Source: Ixodes scapularis
Taxonomy: Eukaryota > Arthropoda > Arachnida > Ixodida > Ixodidae
DNA: 64,000 nt
Assembly (NCBI RefSeq): GCF_016920785.2
Contig: NW_024609950.1
Coordinates: 1-64,000 of the forward strand
Direction of reading: 5' to 3'
Part shown: positions 11,675 to 22,038 of the stretch, piece by piece
Numbering within the stretch: the stretch's first letter is position 1
Layout: every line of letters begins with the position of its first letter
Translations under genes and position numbers: made by a program
The notes under the pieces: model-generated
Database searches by the model: none
What the model was told of the DNA's origin: nothing
Seen by the model: only the letters and a program-made list of their open reading frames with translations

Positions 11675-12107
11675 CCGACTACATCGACAGTCGTACTTTA
11701 TATTTGCTATTTATTATCCCTTATTATCTTTAGGATATAGATTTGCAGTTTATTTAATTTATTATTCAGATAGCGGCTTATCGTTTGTAACTATTCAGTT
11801 TCTCAAGTTAAAAAAAAAATATTTACTGCGCTTTCTACAAGTCCGAAGGTAAACCCTTCCAGAAAATTAATTTGAATTAAAAAAAAGAAACAATCTTAAT
11901 TTGTTTTAAATAAACTAAAGTTATTTATCTTCTCCATCAGTATTTTACATTTAAAATATGTTGCAGTGTGTTGTCTCCGACTAACATTGAGCACTTTGAA
12001 ACGCACACATTCGGCTACTTTGACATTTTTACCCAATAAGTATTGATGATCTGTTATCTCTTTTCATTTATAAACCTCATTATTAAAATGTTTACTATAT
12101 GTTAGAT
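11675..12107. other. AT-rich non-coding stretch
   Basis: AT-rich sequence between the MITE and the Gypsy LTR, with no gene or repeat seen. Confidence 0.5.
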
Positions 12108-12280
12108 TGTGAGGACCGGTAGGCAGATAAAGAATGTAAAAAGGTCTAATTAAGAGAGAACTGGGTTAGCTGGCGGCATAACCCGCCGAGGCGACCAAGA
12201 ACAACTGCACGCGCCAGTTCTTGAGCGCGTGGGCACGATGATTGCCAGACCGAATTGCGTGTTTTGGCGTCTGGCTCACA
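12108..12280 (-). repeat. 3' LTR of the Gypsy element
   Basis: A 173-bp terminal repeat matching 18,245-18,620 except for a 203-bp insertion in the latter (200-bp MITE plus 3-bp duplication). It has TG...CA ends in element orientation and is unusually short for a Gypsy LTR. Confidence 0.9.
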
Positions 12281-12296
12281 TCCCGCCCCTCTTTTA
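12281..12296 (-). other. Polypurine tract
   Basis: Directly inside the 3' LTR, the element strand reads AAAAGAGGGGCGGGA, the purine-rich primer site for plus-strand DNA synthesis expected at this place. Confidence 0.7.
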
Positions 12297-12321
12297 ACCA
12301 ATCCTGGTTCTCTTGAACTGT

Positions 12322-12482
12322 TCATTCCTCATGGTCATCAATCCATCTAGGCTGCTGAATGTGGCCCCACAGACTACTAGAAGTTGACGGTGGCTCTTCG
12401 TCGCCTGAAGGAATGTGTGGGGTAGGGCTCACAACAGTTTCAGGGAAAGCTTCTCCATCACTCGTTCCACCAGGTTGTGAAG
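12322..12482 (-). pseudogene. pol: Gypsy Pol C-terminal tail
   Basis: The reverse-strand frame ends with PSGDEEPPSTSSSLWGHIQ and a stop at 12,322. It continues the integrase C-terminal frame that is interrupted at 14,508 by the Harbinger-like insertion. If the insertion and one TAA copy are disregarded, the frame runs across without a shift, so this is the severed tail of the same protein. Confidence 0.75.
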
Positions 12483-13099
12483 TAAAGGCCCTGTCACACT
12501 GCGGAAACAGTCGGAGAACTTTGTCCTTCAACACGAGGAAAACATGTTTTCGGGGACCCTGTCACATTGCGGAAACAGCAACAGTCTGGAGACATGTTGC
12601 TGTCGTCCGAAAACCATGTTTCCAAACTTGTTCTCCGACACTTGGGGAACATCCTGTCACACCGAGAAAGCGTGTTGGAAGAAAACAAATTGCCTCCTCT
12701 CCTGCGCGCTGCATCCCTCTCTCTCTCGCCCTCGTCTGCCCGGCCGGCTCGGCTAAGCTACAAGCGCGAGCTCCTGGCTTTCAGCATCCCTGGCAAGCAC
12801 GCGCGCCTGTGCAGTGCAAGCACTGTTCTGGGCCAGATGCTCGCGCGTGTAGCATCGGCTGCGTCTGGACCGAAGCTGAAACGAAGTATAGGCGGCTAGG
12901 CTCAGATCCGCTGGCTCCGCTCGCCCCTTGAATCTTTGCCATTTTGGATCGCCGTCTCATCGACGTCGCTCTACCGTAGTCGGTTCATCAGCCGCGCGAA
13001 CCATCTCGTGTTCTCTGGATTTGGCGGTTGCGTACTCCTTCAGGGCTAGACCCTTGCACGATGGCATACGCGCCGGCCACAGCAGCAGCTTCTGCTTTG

Positions 13100-14110
13100 A
13101 GGCCCTTTCATATTGAGGAAACACGGCGGAAACATGAACAAAACATGTTTCTCAACAGTCGGGGAACATGTCGGCTGTCGGCTCTGTTGCCCGACAACCC
13201 TGTCACATTGAGGAAACAGCAACACAACATGGACGACAGCGAGATTGTTGTCTCGGTGTGACAGCTTTTGGCAACGGAAACCTCGACAACTTGTGTCGGA
13301 CGACACGTGTTGCCCATTTCGGTGGCTGAGCGAATTTTTTTCCAGCAACACGGCAACATCTATATTTTTCTGTACAGATAGTCGCACGAGAATACTTCAA
13401 TAATTGACGTCAAGCGTGAAGGGCCATTTTGAACGCGGCTTCTTGCGCGGCGGCAGCTGATCGTCAGAATCATCTGAATCGATGGCACAAAGAAGCACCA
13501 AAGCAGAAGCTGCTGCTGTGGCCGGCGCGTATGCCATCCTGCAAAAGTCTAGCCCTGTAGCAGAACGCAACCGCCAAATCCAGAGAACACGAGATGGTTC
13601 GCGCGGCTGATGAATCGACTACGGTAGAGCGACGGCGATGAGGCGGCGATCCAAAATGGCAACGATTCAAGGGGCGAGAGGAGCCAGCGGATCTGAGCCT
13701 GGCCGCCTATACTTCGTTTCAGCTTCGGTCCAGACGCAGCCGATGCTACACGCGCGAGCATCTGGCCCAGAACAGTGCTTGCACTGCACGAGCGCGCGTG
13801 CTTGGCAGGGATGCTGAAAGCCCGGAGCTCGCGCTTGTAGCTTAGACGAGCCGGCCGGGCAGACGAGGGCGAGAGAGAGAGGGAGGCAGCGCGCAGGAGA
13901 GGAGGCAATTTGTGTTCTTCCAACACGCTTTCTCGGTGTGACAGGATGTTCCCCGAGTGTCGGAGAACAAGTTGGGAAACATGGTTTTCGGACTACAGCA
14001 ACATGTTTCCGGACTGTTGCCGTTTCCGCAATGTGACAGGGTCCCCGAAAACATGTTTTCCTCGTGCTGAAGGACAAAGTTCTCCGACTGTTTCCGCAGT
14101 GTGACAGGGT
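13100..14110. mobile_element. Inverted inner copy of the same Harbinger-like element
   Basis: 13,100-13,490 is the reverse complement of about 14,115-14,507, and 13,490-14,110 is the reverse complement of 12,486-13,099. The inner copy is 1,011 bp, exactly the sum of the two outer pieces (614 + 397), so it is a complete sister copy inserted in opposite orientation into the outer one. Its right end lacks the last few bases of the terminal repeat (reads AGGGT in place of AGGGCCT), and no clear 3-bp duplication is seen at the inner junctions. Confidence 0.85.
13397..13537 (-). pseudogene. Short coding remnant inside the Harbinger-like element
   Basis: The inner copy keeps a 46-codon frame that starts with ATG, passes through an Ala-rich stretch, then SDDSDDQLPPRKKPRSKW, and stops. 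An acidic-then-basic N-terminus like this resembles the first exon of arthropod PIF-Harbinger transposases, which points to the element being a deletion derivative of a coding parent. The outer copy's equivalent is split by the insertion. No DDE domain is present in either copy. The family link is an inference. Confidence 0.45.
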
Positions 14111-14513
14111 GATTCTTTGTGCCATCGATTCAGATGATTTTGACGATCAGCTGCCGCCGCGCAAGAAGCCGCGTTCGAAATTGCCCTTCACGCTTGACGT
14201 TATTATTGAAGTATTCTCGTGCGACTATCTGTACAGAAAAATATAGATGTTGCCGTGTTGCTGGAAAAAAAATTCGCTCAGCCACTGAAATGGGCAACAC
14301 GTGTCGTCCGACACAAGTTGTCGAGGTTTCCGTTGCCAAAAGCTGTCACACCGAGACAACATTGTCGCGGTCGTCCATGTTGTGTCGCTGTTTCCTCAAT
14401 GTGACAGGGTTGTCGAGCAACAGAGCCGGCAGCCGACATGTTTCCCGACTGTTGAGAAACATGTTTTGTTCATGTTTCCGCCGTGGTTCCTCAATGTGAC
14501 AGGGCCTTAACGG

Positions 14514-15030
14514 GGATGAATCTTTCAAGGGGGAAGAGCGCAGGGTCTATGTATGGCGGACGGAACAGCTTAAGTTTGCTGGAATGCACAACCTTCCCAT
14601 CCCTGGATGAAGTGCTGGTCGCATGGGCAGCAACGCGACGGACAACATAAGTGACCAGGGTCCTTTGTTCCGTGATTCGATAGAGAGCCTTGAATGTTGG
14701 GGTCATTTTTGTCGTCCCATTGGTGATGGACTCTTGCCGCTGAAGCTATAGATACTGGCCTACTTCAAAGGTGCGATCACGGTGAGTTTTATCATAGCGA
14801 TGTTTCCGCTGCTGTGTGGCTTGAGCAGAGTTTTGCTGCGCTTCGCTTCGACGTCCTGTGAGGTCTAAAAGCCCCGTTTCAAGAGTGGTAGCTTCTGGGC
14901 GCCGGAACTTCTCCATGGGAAGTTTGGGGACATATCCGTGTAGCAGCTCAAAAGGCGAAACCTGCGGGCTGGCGTTCATGGTCGTGTTTACAGCGAAGGC
15001 CGCAGTACTGAGTTTGTCTTCCCAAAGGAA
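14514..15030 (-). pseudogene. pol: Gypsy integrase C-terminal part
   Basis: The reverse strand reads WEDKLSTAAFAVNT, SPFELLHGYVPKLP and HRYDKTHRD, the usual end of the integrase catalytic core, then a GPY/F-like module with FKALYRITE and HSSKLKLFRPP (14,530-14,700). The integrase zinc finger and the catalytic DDE triad are not found upstream; unfamiliar sequence takes their place. A stop or frame change lies near 14,745. It joins the tail at 12,322-12,482 once the Harbinger insertion is discounted. Confidence 0.85.
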
Positions 15031-16110
15031 TGGCTTTCCGGTGGAATCCTCGTCTTTGTCGTCAGACCTGCTGCCTTCTGTTTCCGTGCCCGGGCTAAGA
15101 AGCTGCATCTGCGACGGCGTGTCAGAAGTTCGGGTTTAAACGAAACACTTCGAAACTTGCCGTCGTGTTCGCTATCAGCTGGCGACAAAATGTCGTTCTT
15201 GGCTACTGTCTGCTGTGTGGGACAAAAGAGCTTGTCTCCAACATCGGTGGCAAAATCACATGAAAGCTCGGTGAACACGCCTGCATTCGCCGGGCTGAGG
15301 CCTTCAGCCCCTTGGCCTGTCTTTAAGTCAGCCTCTAAAGATTGATTCGAGACCGCACTCTCCTCTTCTGAAGTCGGTATCGCTAGTTCTTTAGCAGCAG
15401 AGATACCCTTTGAGGACTCTCCCTTTTTGACCTTAGAGACCTGTCGCTCCATGGCAAAGGCTTTAGAGCAGTCGAAAATGCTTTCCTGCTTATTGTCGGG
15501 ACTGGCTTTCTCCCGTGTTACAATGATGTTGGAGCCCACAATCTCGGCCTTGTAGCGCACTCTTCTTTTGCGGCCTGCGCTGCTCTTTGGGTGGCAACTC
15601 GCGCTTAGGCGTCGCCATGACCCGGTGGCCTCTGTCTCCGGACGTATTTTCTGCTAGACCCTGCTTTCCAGCCACGTTGAAATCCTCGAGCACGGTATAA
15701 CTGTAGACTCGCGGGTTATTCCTAAAGGGCGGTGCCCTCATGAATGTCTTATTGCTGCTGCTAGCGTTACTGTACGTGGAGCCCGCGGAACGTTGTGGCT
15801 TCAAGGTCGTTGTCATCCGAAGCGGTTTCTTCGGCTTCCCTCCCAACAAGTCTGACTCGGGAGCCTGCTGAGACCTCTGCATCTTCATGCCAGTCGGCTT
15901 GGCCTTGGTCTGCGCGGTTTCTCTCTTGGGCTGCAAAAGCGGCAGGCAGTCGTCCGGGGTCCTGTATCACCTCACAGAGAATGGAAACGCGGTTTCCTTG
16001 TGTCTGCACTGGAAGATGCCCGATCTCGGCTGCGGGCCGAGTAGGTTCGACGTCGTCCAAGCCGGCGACTGGCTCTTGGTTGAAGACCCGGACGTCGTTG
16101 GCTTGTCAGC
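15030..16110 (-). other. Unrecognised coding-like segment replacing RT-RNase H-integrase core
   Basis: Between the pre-RT part of pol and the integrase C-terminus, where about 2.5 kb of RT, RNase H and integrase core should lie, there is about 1.1 kb of unrelated sequence. The reverse strand is open from 16,110 to 15,490 in one frame with a single TGA at 15,967, then open from 15,560 to 14,988 in another frame. The peptides are Lys/Ser/Glu-rich, for example RVYSYTVLEDFNVAGKQG and VRYKAEIVGSNIIVTREK, with no retroelement motif. It looks like a cellular mRNA-derived piece acquired by the element, though the donor gene is not recognised. Confidence 0.5.
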
Positions 16111-16800
16111 CGCCGCTGCCGCGTACTGATAGGGTTGACGACTGTAAGGAACGGCGTCTGGAATAAAGTCAATGACATGCTCGGTTCCTTCGTACAGGCC
16201 CAGGTCGTTATCATTGGTGGCGAAAAGGGGGATGTGTTGTTGCCGGACATGCTGAACCGCGGTGGACACTTCTGGCTGTAGCTGTGTTCCAAACTGGGCA
16301 TCACACATAATGGAACTCGTCTTGTTGGTCTGAAGATTATTTGTGTCAGAGGTCTTTTGGTGGTCACTTCCTTGCTGAAGAAATCTTTCATGGCATTCCA
16401 AAGCTAACCACGGTGGCTGGTTGGCGTCTGGAAGAAGTTCAAGCTGGAGACCTCCTGTCACTGGGGCTGGCGGTGTAGCTGATGGTAGTGTCGTGCTGCA
16501 GAGAAGAACAGCATTGGACATCCTCGGCAACACCTTCTCTTGGCACAAAAAGGCAACACCTGTGCTGGGATGACGAATCTCAGTCAGGTTAGGTGGTCTC
16601 ACGAGAAGTTCTGCGTGTGCTCCTTCAAACCAGTCCTCGCCGAGGATCAATGGCAGGAGATTGCTTGCAAGAACCATCACCTCAACGACTGCAGAGATGG
16701 GCCACCAACGACGGCAATGGGTGACTTTGTCCACTGTAGCAAGCTTGAGGACTTGACGACATAGTGCGACAGTATGGTCAGCTTAAACCCACCGTCCGGG
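16110..16800 (-). pseudogene. pol: Gypsy protease to pre-RT part of pol
   Basis: The reverse strand shows the end of the protease domain with LILGEDWFEGAHAELLV, then a linker and the pre-RT block GTEHVIDFIPDAVPYSRQPY, which in Gypsy elements sits just before the RT fingers. The expected RT start does not follow. The protease active site, just upstream at about 16,790, reads AFPDGGFKLTILS: the usual D-S/T-G is D-G-G here. The whole polyprotein would be cleaved by this protease in virus-like particles. Confidence 0.75.
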
Positions 16801-17126
16801 AAAGCGTCAATCTTGCCGATGGCAGGAATGTCGGCTTGGATCACTGCACACTGCATCAGTGAGCCCTCAAGTGAATTAGGATCTTGAAGGCACGACATGG
16901 AAGGGATATTGGCCTTGGAGTTAGCTGGCTGACGGTTACGTGAAGTCCTAGCTTCAGTACACTTGGCAGAGAGATGACCCTTCTGTCGGGAGTTGTAGCA
17001 TACGGCGTTGCTCAATTCTTGGCTGGGACGGTAGGCCGGGGCTCCATGTCTGGAAGTGATCGTGAGGTTGCGAGCATCTTGTTCATCTGGTGAGAGAGAT
17101 GAAATGCGTGACGGCGATGCGGGCAT
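16800..17126 (-). pseudogene. gag: Gypsy nucleocapsid zinc knuckle region
   Basis: Contains CYNSRQKGHLSAKC, a CCHC zinc knuckle in which the second cysteine has become serine. This would normally bind element RNA. It lies between Gag and the protease in the same reverse-strand frame. Confidence 0.7.
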
Positions 17127-17426
17127 GTGGTCAGCTCTGTCTGAAATGCTGGCTGCGAGTTAACTCCGCGTAGATTCCGGATACGGTTTGGCAACTGGAG
17201 GCTTGGCGTTCGAGCTCTCTGCGCGGCTCGGTCGAAGAATGGAGTGGCTTAATGTCCGGTCAGGTTCTGGGACAATGTCCATATATATAGAAACTGTTGG
17301 AGGGCGCTGCACTGCAATGGATGTCGTCAAGTGTCCGTCCTGAACCCCTTGAATAACCTACTCAATACGTTGGACGTCGGTCAGAACGACCGGGCACTTG
17401 GAGATGAGCTTTAATTTTGCCAGAGA

Positions 17427-17897
17427 TTAGTCTACCAGGCTCTCTGCACGTAGCTGTACTCGATAGGTAACCTTGTGCAGCCACTGCAAGAGGGATAACC
17501 TGTCGTCGAACTGCGCTTTGAACGCGACCTTGAAACTATCCCATGTTGGGCACTGAGGGCCAGTGACGACTTTCCAGTCGGCTGCCGAGCAACGAAGCTT
17601 CTCGAGGACGACAGCGAGCAGCGTCGAAGGTTCCCAGGAAGCCAGTCCTTGTGTTCGTTCCAATTCCTCAATCCAGTGTCGGGCTGTGATGCCTCCGTCG
17701 CCGATAAAAATCGGCAGCGACGCGGATAAATCTGGGAGAGTCGTTACTTGAACGGGGGCCATTGGGCGTTGAGACATGTTGAGTAATTGTTGCAGCAAGC
17801 TTGTCAGCAGCTGCGTACTTTGCGCTGGATCAAGAGTCTGAAGAGGCAATGACTCTTGCGAGCAATGCGCGAAAGTCGCAGGGTAGGGAAGGAGCAA
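17427..17897 (-). pseudogene. gag: Gypsy Gag capsid region
   Basis: A 156-codon reverse-strand frame with LPIFIGDGGITARHWIEELE and AADWKVVTGPQCPTWDSFK, the retrotransposon Gag pattern of a conserved W, a variable helix and an F-K/R-x-x-F block (FKAQFDDR). A stop at 17,427 breaks the frame shortly before the zinc-knuckle region, so Gag is not intact. An upstream in-frame start near 17,897 is possible; a further reading frame extends to about 18,001. Confidence 0.8.
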
Positions 17898-18224
17898 TGC
17901 CGGTGGCGTTGGCGGTCTGTTTTGGGCGATGTCAGCGAGGAGGCGGTGGATGATGTCCTCCTTGGTTCCGGTAACATCGAGGTTCCGACGAAGTAACTCA
18001 TTTCAGAGAAAATCTACAGTAAATCCGGCGAGGCCGTCGGCCGTAGATTCGGCCTAATTTCTAAGTGGCATGGTGGCTGGCGGGCACTATAGGCGGGCTT
18101 GCGTTTGCGGGCGGGTGAAGTACGAAGGGCAGGCAGGGCGGGTTACGTACTTCGGACTGTCGGTTCAGGCAAGGCGAGCAGGCTGTGCGGACTGGCGGGT
18201 GGCGTTCGGGGTCCCTGGCATTGT

Positions 18225-18242
18225 TGGCTGACGACTGCGCCA
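18225..18242 (-). other. Primer-binding-site-like sequence
   Basis: Two bases inside the 5' LTR the element strand reads TGGCGCAGTCGTCAGCC. A TGG start at this place is what a tRNA 3' CCA end would pair with. The primer tRNA is not assigned. Confidence 0.6.
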
Positions 18243-18244
18243 AA

Positions 18245-18620
18245 TGTGAGGACCGGTAGGCAGATATAGAATGTAAAAAGGTTTAATTAAGAGAGAACTG
18301 GGTTAAGGCCGATTCAAACACTTGCGTTTGAGTGCGTTTGACTGCGTTGCGTTGAGAATCGAAAGCGAGTCGCCGGCATATCTGTGCTTTGTATGAAGCG
18401 TAGAATCCAATTCAAGGAATCATCTTAGCACGCGATATAAGCAGCAGGGATGTCCTGGTTTCTCGAAGCCGCAACGCAGTCAAACGCAACTGTCTGAACC
18501 AGGCTTTAGATGGTGGCATAACGCGCCGAGGCGACCAAGAACAACTGCACGCGTCAGTTCTTGAGCGCGTGGGAACGATGATTGCCAGACCGAATTGCGG
18601 GTTTTGCCGTCTGGCTCACA
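18245..18620 (-). repeat. 5' LTR of the Gypsy element (with MITE)
   Basis: Same terminal repeat as 12,108-12,280, lengthened by a 200-bp inverted-repeat insertion. As the upstream LTR it would hold the element's promoter; no TATA box is obvious. Confidence 0.9.
18306..18505. mobile_element. 200-bp Harbinger-type MITE in the LTR
   Basis: Inverted ends AGGCCGATTCAAACACTTGCG and, reversed, AGCCTGGTTCAGACAGTTGCG, both running into GTTTGACTGCGTTGCG. Flanked by the 3-bp duplication TTA at 18,303-18,305 and 18,506-18,508. The partner LTR at 12,108 has only one TTA and no insert, so the empty site is preserved in the same element. Confidence 0.9.
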
Positions 18621-19720
18621 ATAATAAAGAAAGTTGCAATTCAGATATAAATTCTTCTTCTTGACATCGCCTCAGCATGTCTCAAGATATAATGTTCCGC
18701 AAATTCAATGTGGCAAATTAAAATATGAAAATCAATCGTTTTTTTCAAAATTATATAAAGTACTCTACACCACAACGTTGTGTTTTCCCACTAAAAACAT
18801 GATGCATCATTTTCTCTCACTCAACACACGTTTCTTCTAAATGTTCCTTGCAGGCCGACAACTGTTGCGTTGTTCGTGTCCTCAATTACTCCTACTTTTT
18901 AAAAAAGAAGTTATCGTAATATTTATTCCTTTTTCGTGCTCCTAAGGTAAAATTTTAAATATCTTACACTATAAACACTTCTATGAAGTGCAAATCTCTC
19001 TTTCCAGCAGTAGCTCGCAGCATAAACATACATCCGTCGTGTGACGAGCTCGCCTTTGTGGTTGTTCCACATGTCGTTGCTTGGTATGTGCGTAAACTGA
19101 AACAGCTTCCTAGCTAGAAAGAAACGAACACAACACCTCGGTTAACGCTCTCGAACACATCTTAGTGGAACCGAAAATTAAATCTCCACTCTCTAACAAA
19201 TTCACAATGCTATATGTGTTAGAAAGTCAACATGTTGAAGCAGTTATAAAGAAGGGGAATCAGCGGCCGAGTGGGCTAGCGCAAACCAGCTCGGAGCACG
19301 TGGAGCGAACGTTCTCGCTGCAGAAGTCAGATGCTGTGTTCTAGCACCACCCCTGACCGTTTCTATCTGGATGAGCATCGTACCGGCGTGTGGTCGTGTA
19401 ATTCTACAGCGTGGCGCACGTTAAAATTCCCAGTCTAGTGGTTGTACTGCACTGGATCAAATTCTCATCTACAGCTGGGAGACAGTCGCCAGTTGAGGAG
19501 GCAGACTAAGTTCTAGGCTGTAGAAACATACACACAGCCCCTTTTTTAAGTTATGAAGAAATGTTTTGTTATATCGCGCGTTGTTTGTCCGGGGGAAAAT
19601 CAGTTGAAAATTCTGCCCGGTCGTGCAACTTTACAGTACATGTCACTTTTAACTGAAACACAAATCACTGGCACGAAACCCAGGTTGGCACCGTCGAGGT
19701 AGGAACAGGACATAAGATTT
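18621..19720. other. Non-coding stretch with a weak tRNA-like block
   Basis: A GGCCGAGTGGGCTAG A-box-like sequence at 19,264-19,278 and a poor B-box-like TGTTCTAGCACC at 19,337-19,348 resemble the head of a type II tRNA-derived SINE. No proper cloverleaf was found. Nothing else seen. Confidence 0.3.
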
Positions 19721-20212
19721 TTATTTATTTATTTATTTATTTTCAAAATACTGCCAATCCCCATTGAGGGATTATAGCAGGTATGGTACAAATAAAAACA
19801 ACAGACGCAATTTTTGAGGCGCGCGAAAATAAGTAATTCCTAGAAATCGTCACTTCCTTTCATATTGAAACAAACGAAACAGAACATAACAGAAAGAACT
19901 AACTGATGAACTTGCTGAGAAGGTCTTGTTCAAGAGCTTGAATGAACGGATCCACCATTGTGTAGCTAAAAAACAGCGGATCAAGGCTGTTCCAATCTCT
20001 TACAGCTGAAGGAAAGAAAGAGTACCTAAAAGTATTATTATTGAAAGAGTATTCAGTTAATGTATTGCAGTGTTTATGTCTTGTTGTTCTTGCCTGGGAA
20101 AAATTCACATACTTGTTCTTGTCCATTTTAAAGGCGTCGTTTAAAAGGAGATATAAAAATTTGAGTCTTCCTAGTTTGGCGCGATCAGCAATGGTCAGTA
20201 GTTGGTTTAACC
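19721..20212 (-). mobile_element. LINE 3' end (CR1/L2-like), 5'-truncated
   Basis: The reverse strand encodes the last ~105 residues of a LINE protein: TIADRAKLGRLKFLYLLLND, QARTTRHKHCNTL and FRYSFFPSAVRDWNSLDP, with a stop at 19,899. A 3' UTR and an (AAAT)n tail follow, seen as (ATTT)n at 19,721-19,742. The frame is open throughout, so this copy is younger than the relic at 595-888. It is only a 3' fragment and cannot move by itself. Confidence 0.85.
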
Positions 20213-21560
20213 TTTAGAATCAACATTGCCTTTTTGTGTGAAAAGCCGAAAAACTCTACTTTATACTGCACTCCGTTCACGCTTAATGTGCAACCCCACC
20301 CTTGGTTACTGTGATTCTGAACCAATAGATGGCGGTGGGATCGCCTTCCAGGCCTGTACATCAATGCGAGAAATCGTGCGTGGTGGCGCTTCGATAAGGT
20401 GGGCTATTTTTCTATGTCCTGAATTTGACATCCCTGGTCCCTGGCTTGTTCTTCTCTGCACGAGCTTTTTTTGGAACGCGCATGGCTGCGGCAGTTCTCG
20501 TGCAAGGGGGCCAGTTGCCTACGCTCCGAGCTCGCGTCTCCAGCAAATGTGGGCAGAACAAAACGCGAAATTCGTGCCGAGCCAAATGGCAAGACACATG
20601 CATAACAAAACCACCGACGTTTTGAAAAATATAAAATTGCCCGTGCGCCGTTATCGGAGATTTCAGGGGCCAATTACACATATTTCAATGTGATAATATT
20701 TATATTGTCACGAATGAAGGTGACGAGAGGACGAACAGTGAACTGAAAAATATAGGTTTTATCGGCGATCTTGTGCCAAACAAAAAAAAGTATAGAAAGA
20801 GCGTCGAGGCAGCAGAAACCAGGCGGAGATTCGGCAGCGTAATAGAGAGCGAGAGCGAGACTGACCCGACAATGTCGCGGGCAGCTGCTTATCTACAGTG
20901 CGTCACTATCTCGAAAGTTCGGCCAAGAAGGTTCGAGTGTCATATGCTCGGTGCGAGGATGAACTGGCACTTTCGAGAACAAGAAAGCAGGGCGAAAGTT
21001 ACGTCTGGTGCAAGAATGAACGCGAATCTTCTAGAAGTCCGTGACCGATCGTTGCTTTCCCGGCTCTGCGGGCGGAAATAAGACGGGCCGGCCCTTTTGC
21101 CGTGCATGTGTTTGGCTCTTGGTGGATTTCCAGGAAGACGTGATGACGTGATAGACATGGGTTTCCAAAATTCTAGCTTGAGGAATGACTACCTAAAATC
21201 TCAAAACAAATAAACTATCGGTCAGGTGTCTCATTTAGGTAGCTGGATATTTGGTTTGACCAAAACCACGAGGCTGGAAAACACAAAAAATGACACTCAG
21301 GTTTAGATGTTGAGTTTGGTAAACCCAAAGTAGGACTGGTGCGGGAGTCATAATAAAAAAAATCCGAGGTTAATAATTCATTCACAGCAATAAAGTATAA
21401 GAAATAATTTTAATACGAATCCAGTGATAAATGCAGGACTGGTCAGGCAAAGATTCTGGGTCTGTGGATAGCTTTTGTACAGAGTTTAAGCAATGTACAG
21501 TGAGTCACAAAAAAAATTGCAAGATTTTTTTTTACCGCAAGAATAAATTAGGCACCGCCG
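20213..21560. other. Non-coding stretch, no gene seen
   Basis: A block starting TGTCACGAATGAAGG at 20,706 and running to about 21,090 has the GC-rich, open character of an LTR, but no second copy or internal sequence is present, so it is not called as one. Several short frames overlap without motifs. Confidence 0.4.
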
Positions 21561-21562
21561 GA

Positions 21563-21872
21563 TGCTCATTCTCCGCCCAAAGGTAGCGCTAAAGGTCACA
21601 ACCAGATGTCAAAGTTTGAGCACGATCCGATACCTTATTCAAAAGTTATAAGTGATTTTCTAAAAGTTCAATGGGAAAATGGCTGCTGAGGTAGTTTTCG
21701 AATACATGAGGCTCTATGGCACTAGAAACCGAAAACGGGCAAAAATGGGCTCCATTTTCCCATTGAAAATTTTCAGAAAATCACTTATAACTTTTGAATA
21801 AGGTGTCCGTTCGGAATAAAAGTTTGGCATCTGGTTGTGACCTAGCACTACCTTTGGGCGGAGAATGAGCGT
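21563..21872. mobile_element. Fold-back element of 310 bp
   Basis: Arms of about 125 bases (21,563-21,687 and 21,748-21,872) are imperfect reverse complements. They share CTCATTCTCCGCCCAAAGGT, GGTCACAACCAGATG, ACTTATAACTTTTGAATAAG (in one orientation) and CCCATTGA. The loop is about 60 bases. No coding sequence. It directly abuts the TTAAAGGGATGCTGAAC repeat head. Confidence 0.85.
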
Positions 21873-22038
21873 TTAAAGGGATGCTGAACCGATATTTGAT
21901 ATCTCATAATTATTGCCCGAGCGGGCTTCACGGGATGGTACTGTACCTAAAAACGATATTCAATCAAACAGATGGGGCCCGAATTATTTTATTCCTATGA
22001 ATTAAGAGCGAATCCTCGGCCGGAAGCAGCCGGCGCGA

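Larger units (their letters stand above)
12486..14507. mobile_element. Non-autonomous PIF-Harbinger-like element (outer copy)
   Basis: Ends read AGGCCCTGTCACA in both inward directions and are flanked by the 3-bp duplication TAA (12,483-12,485 and 14,508-14,510), the TWA-type duplication typical of PIF-Harbinger. Its own sequence is split in two parts, 12,486-13,099 (614 bp) and 14,111-14,507 (397 bp), by an inverted second copy of itself. Copies of the end-like motif TGTCACATTGCGGAAACAGC recur internally near 12,559 and 13,198 as subterminal repeats. It disrupts the Gypsy pol frame. Confidence 0.85.
12108..18620 (-). mobile_element. Gypsy LTR retrotransposon with nested insertions
   Basis: A reverse-strand element bounded by two LTRs that begin TGTGAGCC and end GGTCCTCACA in its own orientation. 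It contains a primer-binding-site-like sequence, gag, protease, a pol piece, an integrase C-terminus and a polypurine tract. Two Harbinger-type insertions are nested in it: one of 2,022 bp in the pol C-terminus and one of 200 bp inside the 5' LTR. The RT-RNase H core is missing. Differences between LTRs (about nine over 173 aligned bases, by eye) suggest a moderately old insertion. No clear target duplication was seen outside the LTRs. Confidence 0.9.

Noticed and set aside
12359..14125. Matching 150-190-codon frames on both strands as genes
   Set aside because: They are the same non-coding Harbinger sequence read in the two inverted copies; they have no known domain.
20706..21090. Solo LTR
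   Set aside because: It starts TGTCACGAAT and has LTR-like composition, but no matching end, duplication or second copy could be shown.
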